Both the position numbers and the translations under genes were made by a program. The notes beneath the pieces were generated by a model. That model was not told where the DNA came from. It worked only from the letters and a program-made list of their open reading frames with translations, and searched no databases. From Chersky-822 sp035509195 (lineage in GTDB: Bacteria; Actinomycetota; Actinomycetes; Streptosporangiales; Streptosporangiaceae), in NCBI GenBank assembly GCA_035509195.1, contig DATJLT010000280.1, positions 1 to 19,093 on the forward strand: 19,093 bases of DNA, in the 5' to 3' direction. Positions 6,895 to 14,125 of the stretch are shown here, piece after piece. Positions within the stretch are counted from its first letter, which is position 1. The number at the start of each line of letters is the position of its first letter.

Positions 6895-6924
6895 ACAGTA
6901 GAGTTGCCTGGCATAGGAGGTCAA
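6895..6924 (-). promoter_or_regulatory. Candidate ftsZ promoter (-35 TTGACC, -10 TACTGT)
   Basis: On the minus strand TTGACC (6919-6924) is followed after 18 bp by TACTGT (6895-6900), a good fit to the actinobacterial -35 TTGACN and -10 TANNNT pattern of the housekeeping sigma factor. Transcription would start near 6888, leaving a leader of about 125 nt before the ftsZ GTG. Confidence 0.5.
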
Positions 6925-6951
6925 CTAACCTCGCCGTTACCCTCCTAACCT
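6914..6951. repeat. Inverted and direct repeats overlapping the ftsZ promoter candidate
   Basis: TAGGAGG and CCTCCTA arms (6941-6947 and 6914-6920) flank 20 nt, and AGGTTAG occurs twice, 20 bp apart (6945-6951 and 6925-6931), close to two helical turns. The left arm overlaps the -35 hexamer. This arrangement would suit a regulator binding one face of the helix. There is no T tract, so a terminator is unlikely. Confidence 0.5.
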
Positions 6952-6993
6952 GTTGCAGCAAGTAATTCGCAAACTACGCGCAGGATTCGATTC

Positions 6994-7812
6994 TCAGCCA
7001 GTACCCGCCGACCCTCCCGGCCAGCCCGTCTGGGCCGACTGCGGATCACTGACGTCGTAGTACGTGGCCTTCGTGCGCAAGAGGACCGCCAGTTCCCCTG
7101 CCTTCTGCCGCGCCCGCCCCGTGCCGCCCCACACGACCGTGATGCCATGCCGCAGCACCAGGATGACCCGGTCGGACGCCGGCGCTCGCAGCGAAGCTAT
7201 CCGCTGCCGTAGCCAGCCTGGCAGTTCCCTGACCACGGTGCCAGCCGCATACACCAGGGCACTGCCGCGCAGGCCTGCCGCAGGTTCAGGTACCTTTTTC
7301 AGCCAGATAAGCTCCGGGCGGATCCGCGCGATGTGCCTGAGAACAACGCCGTACCTGTCGATCACGTCGTAGCCACGTCCCGATCGCACAGCGAACACGG
7401 GCGTACGTCCCACGGTCGTGATGATCACCTTGTCGGGCCAGGAAGTGCGTACCTTCGCCGACTGCACCCAGGTGAGCCGCTCCACTCGCCTGGCCGCGAT
7501 GCCGGTGTCGATTCGCACGAGCGGCGTGCCCAGCTTGATCCCTGATGCCTTAACCACCCGCGAGGAAGCGACCCGCGCCGTACCCGTCACCTTCACCGAG
7601 CGCACCACGAAGAAGTTCGAGCCGAGCAGAGCCCAGGCCACCCCCGCTACCAGGGCCACGACCACGCCAACGAAGAACGCCGTACGCCACGGATCATGCC
7701 GCCGTTTCCTGAGCGGCGTGCCTGGCCCGGCTTCCTCACCGCTTCTGGCTGCCGCACCCGCCGTCGGCGGCACGCCCGGTGCCCCGCCGGCGGACGGCGG
7801 GGCCGAGCTCAC
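6994..7812 (-). CDS. ftsQ: FtsQ, POTRA-domain divisome protein
   Basis: FtsQ (DivIB) is a bitopic protein linking early and late divisome parts through FtsL and FtsB. Seen: a Pro/Gly/Ala-rich cytoplasmic N-terminus (1-38), the basic stretch RKRRHDPWR, one membrane helix (about 44-63), then the POTRA domain (about 68-137) starting at FVVRSVKVTGTARV and ending at TTVGRTPVFAV, followed by the beta-domain to about 248. Start choice: GTG at 7812 overlaps the murC stop as GTGA; a TTG one codon upstream (7815) would add one residue. A GAGGG lies somewhat far upstream. Stop is TGA at 6994. The product is 272 residues, normal for the family. Confidence 0.95.
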   Translation of the reverse strand: MSSAPPSAGGAPGVPPTAGAAARSGEEAGPGTPLRKRRHDPWRTAFFVGVVVALVAGVAWALLGSNFFVVRSVKVTGTARVASSRVVKASGIKLGTPLVRIDTGIAARRVERLTWVQSAKVRTSWPDKVIITTVGRTPVFAVRSGRGYDVIDRYGVVLRHIARIRPELIWLKKVPEPAAGLRGSALVYAAGTVVRELPGWLRQRIASLRAPASDRVILVLRHGITVVWGGTGRARQKAGELAVLLRTKATYYDVSDPQSAQTGWPGGSAGTG

Positions 7813-9239
7813 CAAGCAGCACCGCCCTCAGCCGCCGCCCGGTCGCGCAGTGCACCGACGATGAGCGGACCCTGCCTGGTGATGTCCCCTGCCCCCATCG
7901 TCAGCACCAGGTCGCCTGGCCGCGCCACGTCAGCGACCAGGCCAGCGAGCGAGCCGGCATCAGGCACGAACACGGCACGCCCGCCGGCCACGGCGCAGGA
8001 GATCAGCTCTCCGGTCACGCCGGGCTCAGGGTCCTCGCGGGCCGCGTAGACATCGAGCACGAAGACCTCGTCTGCCGCGCTCAGCGACCTGGCGAACTCC
8101 CCGGAGAAGATCCTGGTCCTGCTGAACAGGTGCGGCTGGAACACCGCGATGACCCGACCGCCCGCCGCGATGTCACGGGCGGCGGCGAGGTCGGCGGCCA
8201 ACTCGGTCGGATGATGGGCATAGCTGTCGAGCACCCGTACCCCGCCTGCCTCGCCCTTGGGCTCCATCCTCCTGGCGGCGCCGCGGTAGCTCGCGAGGCC
8301 GGCGGCGACCTCGGCCCGGTCATAGCCGAGCTCGACGGCCAGCGCGAACGCCGCCGTGGCGTTCATCGCGTTGTGCCTTCCCGGCACGCTGAGCACGAGC
8401 TCAACCGTGCCCCGCCGGTCCGTGATCTCGATCTCGGACGTCATCCCTGCCGGGGTGACCCTGGTCAGCCGGTAATCAGCGGACGGCGACGAGCCGTAAC
8501 TGACGACCCGCAGCGGCAGCCCTGTGGCGCTTGCCGCCAGCCGGCGAGCACCAGGGTCGTCAGCGCCGGTGACCAGCAGCCCGTCAGCGCTGATCCGCCG
8601 CGCGAACCTGGCAAACGCCAGCTCAATCTCGGCCAGGCTGCCGTAATTGTCCAGGTGATCGGCCTCGATCGAGGTGATGACCGCGGCGTCTGGCGCGAGC
8701 ATGAGGAACGAGCCATCGCTCTCGTCGGCCTCGGCCACGAAAGCCTTGCCGCTGCCCTCGGCGGCACCTGTCCCTGTTTCAGCAAGCACTCCGCCGATGA
8801 CGTAGCTCGGGTCGGCGCCGCACCGGCGAAGCGCGGTGGTGATCATCGAGGTCGTCGTCGTCTTGCCGTGCGTACCTGACACCGCGATCGACTGCCTGCC
8901 GAGCATCAGCGACGCGAGCGCCGCCGCGCGGTGCAGCACCCTGACGCCGCCCTCCCGCGCCGCGGCCAGCTCAGGATTACCCGGCCTGATCGCCGAGGAC
9001 ACCACCAGCGTGTCGGCCTCGCGGACGTGCGAAGGGCTGTGCCCGACAGACACCTGAGCGCCAAGCCCTGCCAGTTCCTCAAGCTGCGCGGAAGCGGCCG
9101 AGTCACAACCGGAGACTGGCACTCCCCGCGCCAGCATGATGCGCGCTATACCGGACATGCCCGCGCCGCCTATCGCCGCGAAATGAACGCGGCCGAGTTC
9201 GTCGAGCGGAATCGTCTCGACCGGCGTCACCAGTCCCAT
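7809..9239 (-). CDS. murC: UDP-N-acetylmuramate--L-alanine ligase
   Basis: MurC adds L-alanine to UDP-MurNAc with ATP, the first peptide step, in the cytoplasm. Seen in 476 residues: the N-terminal nucleotide-binding fold HFAAIGGAGMSGIA (19-32), the ATP loop GTHGKTTTT (122-130), EADESDGSF (170-178), the metal-binding EADHLDNY (192-199), GRHNAMNATAA (287-297) and SYAHHPTE (339-346), typical of MurC among Mur ligases. The ATG has GGGAGGTG 7 nt upstream (9247-9254) and follows murG by 18 bp. The stop overlaps ftsQ. Length and motifs are complete. Confidence 0.97.
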   Translation of the reverse strand: MGLVTPVETIPLDELGRVHFAAIGGAGMSGIARIMLARGVPVSGCDSAASAQLEELAGLGAQVSVGHSPSHVREADTLVVSSAIRPGNPELAAAREGGVRVLHRAAALASLMLGRQSIAVSGTHGKTTTTSMITTALRRCGADPSYVIGGVLAETGTGAAEGSGKAFVAEADESDGSFLMLAPDAAVITSIEADHLDNYGSLAEIELAFARFARRISADGLLVTGADDPGARRLAASATGLPLRVVSYGSSPSADYRLTRVTPAGMTSEIEITDRRGTVELVLSVPGRHNAMNATAAFALAVELGYDRAEVAAGLASYRGAARRMEPKGEAGGVRVLDSYAHHPTELAADLAAARDIAAGGRVIAVFQPHLFSRTRIFSGEFARSLSAADEVFVLDVYAAREDPEPGVTGELISCAVAGGRAVFVPDAGSLAGLVADVARPGDLVLTMGAGDITRQGPLIVGALRDRAAAEGGAAW

Positions 9240-9257
9240 CTGCTTACACCTCCCTGG

Positions 9258-10403
9258 TTACCGGCCACGATGCGAGCCGCGGTGGCGGCTCGCGCTTGCC
9301 GCGCCCGCTGACGAAGCCGCATGCGGCGATGCCAGCTCGAAGACGCGCGCGGCCAGCGCACCAGCCGCGTTCGGGTGCCCGACCGAGGCCGCCGCACGGG
9401 ACATCGAGGCGACCAGGTCGTGGTCGAGCAGGACACGCAGCAGCACGTTGCGCACCCACTCAGGGCTGATCACCGCGTCGTCGACGATGAGCCCGCCGCC
9501 GGCTTTCTCGATCGGGATCGCGTTCAGCCGCTGCTCGCCGTTGCCGTGCGGCAGCGGCACGTAGGCGGCAGGCAAGCCGACCGCCGTCAGCTCAGCGCAG
9601 GTCATCGCGCCCGCACGGCACAAGGCGAAGTCGGCGGCCGCGTACGCGAGGTCCATGCGGTCCAGGTACTCGATCGCGACGTAAGGCACGTCACCGCCAG
9701 GCACGATAAGCCCGGTGCCCGACCTGGGCCCGACGATGTGCAGCACCTGGACACCAGAAGAGAGCAGGATAGGCGCGGACGCGAGCACGGCACGGTTCAG
9801 CGAGGCGGCTCCCTGCGAGCCGCCGGTCACCAGCAGCACGGGAAGGTCGGGCCGCAGGCCGAAGTGGACCCGCGCCTTGTCGCTCATCGCCAGCCGGTCA
9901 AGCCCGGCGATCTCGCCCCTGATCGGGATGCCGATCAAGGTGGCGTGCGGCAGCCTGGTACCTGGCTGCCCGATGAACACGTTCTTCGTCAGCCGCGCGC
10001 CGATCCGGTTGGCGAGGCCGGGTTTCGGGTTGGCCTCATGCACCATGATCTGCACCCGGTGCCGCTTCGCCGCAAGGTAAGCGGGAGTGGACACATACCC
10101 GCCGAAGCCGATGACCACGTCGGCCCCTGCCCGGTCGATGATCGACCCGGCCGCCTTGACCGCCGCCAGCATGCGGCTCGGCACGGAAAGCATGGCCTTG
10201 CTCGGCTTGCGCGGCAGCGGCACGGGCGGGATCAGCTCAAGCTGGTAGCCGCGGGCAGGCACGACGCGGGTCTCCAGCCCGCGCGCGGTACCCACGCAGA
10301 CGATCCTGGTCTCGGGGTCGGCTCGCCGCAGCTCGTCGGCGAGCGCAAGGGCAGGCTCGATGTGCCCGCCAGAGCCGCCCCCGGCGATGACCACGCTGCG
10401 CAC
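9258..10403 (-). CDS. murG: MurG, UDP-GlcNAc:lipid I N-acetylglucosaminyltransferase
   Basis: MurG converts lipid I to lipid II on the inner face of the membrane (GT28, GT-B fold). Seen in 381 residues: the glycine loop GGGSGGHIEPALA (8-20; most family members have GGGTGGH), GFGGYVSTPAYLAA (99-112), HEANPKPGLANR (122-133), the second loop GGSQGAASLN (194-203), CRAGAMTCAEL (262-272) and PLPHGNGEQRLNA (283-295) for UDP-GlcNAc binding. The last 25 residues are an Ala/Ser/Arg/His-rich tail. Start is GTG at 10403, one base after the ftsW stop, with GAGGTG about 5 nt upstream inside ftsW. Confidence 0.97.
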   Translation of the reverse strand: MRSVVIAGGGSGGHIEPALALADELRRADPETRIVCVGTARGLETRVVPARGYQLELIPPVPLPRKPSKAMLSVPSRMLAAVKAAGSIIDRAGADVVIGFGGYVSTPAYLAAKRHRVQIMVHEANPKPGLANRIGARLTKNVFIGQPGTRLPHATLIGIPIRGEIAGLDRLAMSDKARVHFGLRPDLPVLLVTGGSQGAASLNRAVLASAPILLSSGVQVLHIVGPRSGTGLIVPGGDVPYVAIEYLDRMDLAYAAADFALCRAGAMTCAELTAVGLPAAYVPLPHGNGEQRLNAIPIEKAGGGLIVDDAVISPEWVRNVLLRVLLDHDLVASMSRAAASVGHPNAAGALAARVFELASPHAASSAGAASASRHRGSHRGR

Positions 10404-10404
10404 A

Positions 10405-11637
10405 TCACACCTCGTTGTTCTGCCTGGCCTTGACCGGGCGCTTCACTGGCCCCTTCACCGTGCGCTTCACCGCGACGGCGGCGGCATCTGGTTCATGCCT
10501 CGCGCAGCAGAGCAGCACTCCGATGGCGGCCATGGTAACGAGCAGCGAGGACAAGCCCTGCGAAATCAGCGGCAAAGGAACCCCCGTGATCGGCAGCAGG
10601 ATCGTCACCGTGCAGATGTTCACCAGTGCCTGCCCGGCGATCCAGACCGTAATCCCCGCCGCCGCGAGGCGAAGGAAAGGATCGCTCATCCGGCGGGCTA
10701 CCCGGAGCCCGGCATAGGCGAGGCCGGCGTAAAGGAACACCACGCACAACGTCCCGATCAGGCCGAATTCCTCGCCGAGTATCGAGAAGATGAAGTCGGT
10801 GCTGGCATTAGGTACCCAGCCCCACTTCTCCCTGCTGTGCCCGAGGCCGACCCCGAAGAGCTGGCCTGAGCCGAGCGCGGTCTGGCCCTGTATCGCCTGC
10901 TGGTTAGGACCGGTGGGCCCGCCGCCCGGGTGCAGGAAGCCGAAGAGCCTGGCGCTCTCATAGCCCTTGACCAGGATCGAGGCGAGCAGCGCGAACCCGA
11001 TCAGCGCGAGCATGCAGGTGAACAGCCGTCCTGGAGTGCCCACGACCCAGAGCAGCGCCAGCAGGATGACCAGCAGGATGAAGGTCGTGCCCAGGTCATG
11101 TTCTGCCTGGACAAGCAGGGCAAGCAGGACCGCGCCTGGAAGCAGCGGCATCAGCAGCCCGCGCCAGTCGTTGAGCTGCCTGAGTTCTTCTTTCCTTGCC
11201 AGCAGGTCAGCGCCCCAGATCAGCAACGCGAGCTTGGCGAACTCTGATGGCTGTATCTGGACAGGACCGAGTTCGATCCAGCGCCTGGCGCCGTTGACGT
11301 CTTGCCCGATGAAGAGCACGAGCACGAGGCTCGCGATCGCGGCGATCATGAGGGGGTTGGCGAGCGCTCGCAGTACCCGTGGTGACGTGCGGGAAAGCAC
11401 CCAGATCAGCGGCACGCCGATCACGACGCCGACGAGCTGGTGCAAGAACACGCTGTACGGTGACTGGCCTGCGTAAAGCTGGCTGGCCGAGGAGGTGGAC
11501 AGCACCATGACCAGGCCGATCGCGGTCAGCAGGCACGTCGTGCCGATGATCAGGTGGTAACAGGCGCGGGGCCGGCCTAGTGCAGGAAGCCAGGGAAGCG
11601 AACGCCCGCGCGGTTCGCTGGCCGCCGGCGCGGTCAA
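10405..11637 (-). CDS. ftsW: FtsW, SEDS peptidoglycan glycosyltransferase
   Basis: FtsW polymerises lipid II at the septum together with FtsI. Seen in 410 residues: about ten hydrophobic helices, GARRWIELGPVQIQPSEFAK (116-135), EHDLGTT (179-185), GLGHSREKWGWVPNASTDFI (264-283) with the likely catalytic Asp281, and TGVPLPLISQGLSSL (351-365). In most SEDS proteins the last motif reads ISYGGSS; ISQGLSS is a departure to check. The C-terminus is a basic tail with repeated VK[R/G]xVK units (390-405). Start is TTG at 11637, overlapping the murD stop as TTGA; no good ribosome binding site, so coupling to murD translation is likely. No other start exists upstream in this frame nearby. Confidence 0.95.
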   Translation of the reverse strand: MTAPAASEPRGRSLPWLPALGRPRACYHLIIGTTCLLTAIGLVMVLSTSSASQLYAGQSPYSVFLHQLVGVVIGVPLIWVLSRTSPRVLRALANPLMIAAIASLVLVLFIGQDVNGARRWIELGPVQIQPSEFAKLALLIWGADLLARKEELRQLNDWRGLLMPLLPGAVLLALLVQAEHDLGTTFILLVILLALLWVVGTPGRLFTCMLALIGFALLASILVKGYESARLFGFLHPGGGPTGPNQQAIQGQTALGSGQLFGVGLGHSREKWGWVPNASTDFIFSILGEEFGLIGTLCVVFLYAGLAYAGLRVARRMSDPFLRLAAAGITVWIAGQALVNICTVTILLPITGVPLPLISQGLSSLLVTMAAIGVLLCCARHEPDAAAVAVKRTVKGPVKRPVKARQNNEV

Positions 11638-13076
11638 CCCGGCACCGCCAGGTGCCTGACGGCCTCAGCGAACGCGTCACCGCGCGCCGGGTAGTCGCGG
11701 AACATGTCGAAGGACTGCGCTGCCGGGGCGAGCAGCACCGTATCGCCAGGCGCGGCCAGCTCAGCCGCCGCCTTGACCACAAGCTCCATGGTTCCAGTGT
11801 CAGTGCCGCCGACCTCAACGACAGGGACATCAGGGGCGTGTCGGCCAAGCGCTGCCGCGATCTTTGCCCGATCGGCACCAAGCAGTACCACACCACGCAG
11901 CCGGGACGCCGCCGCGCCGATCAGGTCATCGAGGTCATCCTCGGCCCCCCTGAGCAGCCCGCCAGCCACCCACACCACCGGCGAGTAGGCCGCCAGCGAC
12001 GCGGCGGCGGCGTGCGGGTTCGTGGCCTTGGAATCGTCTACGTAATCGACGCCGGCAACGGTGCCGACCAGCGTGATCCGGTGCGGCTCAGGCTTGAAGC
12101 GGCGCAGGCCCTCGCCGATCGCGGCGGCCGGGGCGCCATACGACCTGGCCAGCGCGGCGGCGGCGAGCGCGTCCGCGATGTTATGCGGCGCCGCGGGCTG
12201 ACCCGACCAGGAAAGGTCAGTCACGGCTGCCAGCCGCTCTTCAACAGCGAAAGCACGATCGACCATAAAGCCGCCAGCGACTCCGAACTCGCCTTCGTAA
12301 GGCTCGCCCAGACGAAACATGACGACCCGTCCTGGCTGGTCTGCCTGCGCGGTGAGCTTGGCCGACACCTGGTCGTCCGCGTTGCCGATCACGGTGGCAC
12401 CTGGCACGAAGATCTTCGCCTTGTCGGCCGCGTAGGCAGCGAAGCTGCCGTGCCAGTCCAGGTGATGGGAGGCGACGTTGAGCAGGGCAGCGGCCTGCGG
12501 CGCGACCGTGGGGCTCCAGTGGAGCTGGAAGCTGGACAACTCGACGGCGACAACCTCGTAAGGGTCGGGCTCGGCGACCACGTCGACGAGCGAGGTACCC
12601 ACGTTGCCTGCCGCGATGCTGTGGTAACCGGCCGCCTTGAGCATCAGCGCGAGCATCCGCACGGTCGTGGTCTTGCCGTTGGTGCCGGTCACTGCCAGCC
12701 AGGGCTGCCTGCCGCCGCCAGGCAGCTCAGGGCGCAGCCTCCAGGCCAGCTCGACATCTCCGATCACGTCGATGCCCGAGTCCGCCGCTGCCTTGAGCAA
12801 GTGGGCGGTCGGCGGCCAGCCGGGCGACGTCACGACCAGCCCGGTGCCTATTGGCAGGCTCTCCGTTGCCTTTTCGCCAAGGCGAACGGAAATCCCCGCG
12901 CTTTCCAGATCAGCGGCGAGCGCGCGGCTCGCGTCACCAGCGCGCGAGTCCACCGCGGTCACGCGGGCGCCGAGCCGCGCCAGCGCTCGTGCGGCAGGCG
13001 GTCCAGAGACCCCGAGGCCGGCCACGCAGACGGATAGGCCTCTGAGCGAGTCCCTGAACCCTACGTCGGCAGCCAC
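11634..13076 (-). CDS. murD: UDP-N-acetylmuramoyl-L-alanine--D-glutamate ligase
   Basis: MurD adds D-glutamate to UDP-MurNAc-L-Ala. Positions here count from GTG 13076 (480 residues): the N-terminal VAGLGVSGPPAARAL (18-32), ATP loop GTNGKTTT (131-138), ELSSFQLHW (179-187), NVASHHLDWHGS (200-211), the likely carbamylated lysine in AADKAKIF (about 215-222), and DDSKATNPHA. Start is uncertain: TTG 13103 overlaps mraY by 43 bp and lacks a ribosome binding site; GTG 13085 and GTG 13076 are more plausible, and only the last has a weak GAGTGG upstream. In place of the usual DHLD-type motif this protein has HHLD. The stop overlaps ftsW. Confidence 0.94.
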   Translation of the reverse strand: MAADVGFRDSLRGLSVCVAGLGVSGPPAARALARLGARVTAVDSRAGDASRALAADLESAGISVRLGEKATESLPIGTGLVVTSPGWPPTAHLLKAAADSGIDVIGDVELAWRLRPELPGGGRQPWLAVTGTNGKTTTVRMLALMLKAAGYHSIAAGNVGTSLVDVVAEPDPYEVVAVELSSFQLHWSPTVAPQAAALLNVASHHLDWHGSFAAYAADKAKIFVPGATVIGNADDQVSAKLTAQADQPGRVVMFRLGEPYEGEFGVAGGFMVDRAFAVEERLAAVTDLSWSGQPAAPHNIADALAAAALARSYGAPAAAIGEGLRRFKPEPHRITLVGTVAGVDYVDDSKATNPHAAAASLAAYSPVVWVAGGLLRGAEDDLDDLIGAAASRLRGVVLLGADRAKIAAALGRHAPDVPVVEVGGTDTGTMELVVKAAAELAAPGDTVLLAPAAQSFDMFRDYPARGDAFAEAVRHLAVPG

Positions 13077-14125
13077 TGGAGCCACTCGATGTAGAACACG
13101 CAAAGGCCAAGCGCGACGAAAATGCCTGAGATAAGCCAGAACCTGACCACTATCGTGGTCTCCGCCCAGCCCATCAGCTCGAAGTGATGCTGAAGCGGCG
13201 CCATGCGGAAAACCCGTTTGCCGGTCAGCTTGAAGGAGCCGACCTGGATCATCACCGAGAGCGTGATCAGCACGAACAGGCCGCCGAGCATGAGCAGGAG
13301 CAGTTGCGTTTGCGTGCAGACCGCGAGTCCGGCGAGAGCGCCGCCGAGAGCGAGCGAGCCGGTGTCGCCCATGAAGATCTTGGCGGGCGGCGCGTTGTAC
13401 CAGAGGAAGCCGAGGCAGGCGCCGAGCATGGCGGCGGCGAACACGCCGATGTCCTGCGGGTCCCTGACCAGGTAGCAGTTCCTGGCCAGCTCGACCGTGC
13501 AGTCGTTGCGTATCTGCCAGTTCGCGATGATCACGTAACCGGCGAGCACGAGGATTGCCGCACCGGAGGCCAGGCCGTCCAGGCCGTCGGTCAGGTTCAC
13601 GCCATTGGACCAGCCGCCGATCATGATCACGATCCAGATCACGAAAGGGAGCACGCCGAGCACCGGACCGAAGTCGCGGACGAAAGACAACTGCGGGTCG
13701 GCGGGGGTCAGCCCGTAAGCGTCGGGAAAGTGCAGTACCTCGACAGCGAAGATCGCGCCGATCACTGACTGCCCGGCCAGCTTGGCGCCGCTGCGCAGGC
13801 CCAGGCTCGTCTGCCGGTAAATCTTAATGAAGTCGTCCACGAAGCCGACGAGGCCAAGTCCCACGGTCAGTCCGAGTACCAGGAGGCCTGAGGCGGTCAT
13901 CGGCTGCCTGGTCACCAGGTCGGCGACGACATAGCCGACCGCGGCCGCGATCACGAAGACCATGCCGCCCATGGTCGGGGTGCCCCGCTTGGTCAGGTGG
14001 GCCGCCGGTCCCTCTTCCCTGATGAGCTGGCCGTAGCCGTGGCGGCGGAAGATATTGATGGCCAGCGGCGTCCCGAACAGCGACAGGATCAGCGATACCG
14101 CGCCGGCCACGATAATCGTCTTCAC
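13061..14125 (-). CDS. mraY: MraY, phospho-MurNAc-pentapeptide translocase
   Basis: MraY transfers phospho-MurNAc-pentapeptide from UDP to undecaprenyl phosphate, making lipid I. Seen in 354 residues: about ten membrane helices, KRGTPTMGGMVFV (46-58), the Asp pair in GFVDDFIKI (94-102), NLTDGLDGLASG (177-188), FMGDTGSLALGG (251-262) with the third catalytic Asp (254), and the His-rich APLQHHFELMGWAE (309-322). Start is GTG at 14125 with AGGAGAA 6 nt upstream (14132-14138), overlapping the murF stop as GTGA. The 3' end overlaps the murD start region. Complete and typical. Confidence 0.97.
   Translation of the reverse strand: MKTIIVAGAVSLILSLFGTPLAINIFRRHGYGQLIREEGPAAHLTKRGTPTMGGMVFVIAAAVGYVVADLVTRQPMTASGLLVLGLTVGLGLVGFVDDFIKIYRQTSLGLRSGAKLAGQSVIGAIFAVEVLHFPDAYGLTPADPQLSFVRDFGPVLGVLPFVIWIVIMIGGWSNGVNLTDGLDGLASGAAILVLAGYVIIANWQIRNDCTVELARNCYLVRDPQDIGVFAAAMLGACLGFLWYNAPPAKIFMGDTGSLALGGALAGLAVCTQTQLLLLMLGGLFVLITLSVMIQVGSFKLTGKRVFRMAPLQHHFELMGWAETTIVVRFWLISGIFVALGLCVFYIEWLQWLPT

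Larger units (their letters stand above)
6763..6993 (-). promoter_or_regulatory. ftsQ-ftsZ intergenic regulatory region
   Basis: The longest gene-free stretch of the window (231 bp) and clearly more AT-rich than its flanks, particularly at 6861-6970. It holds a promoter candidate (6895-6924), two overlapping-phase TTGACA hexamers (minus strand, 6880-6885 and 6872-6877), an inverted repeat TAGGAGG/CCTCCTA (6941-6947 and 6914-6920) and a direct repeat AGGTTAG (6945-6951 and 6925-6931). Known: in Streptomyces the equivalent gap contains several ftsZ promoters, including a developmentally controlled one. I see no terminator. Confidence 0.75.

Noticed and set aside
6914..6947. Rho-independent terminator between ftsQ and ftsZ
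   Set aside because: The arms are only 7 bp with a 20-nt loop and no T tract follows; the repeats overlap a promoter candidate instead.
11580..13037. A 485-codon plus-strand frame opposite murD
   Set aside because: Antisense shadow; His/Arg/Gly-rich with no recognisable fold.
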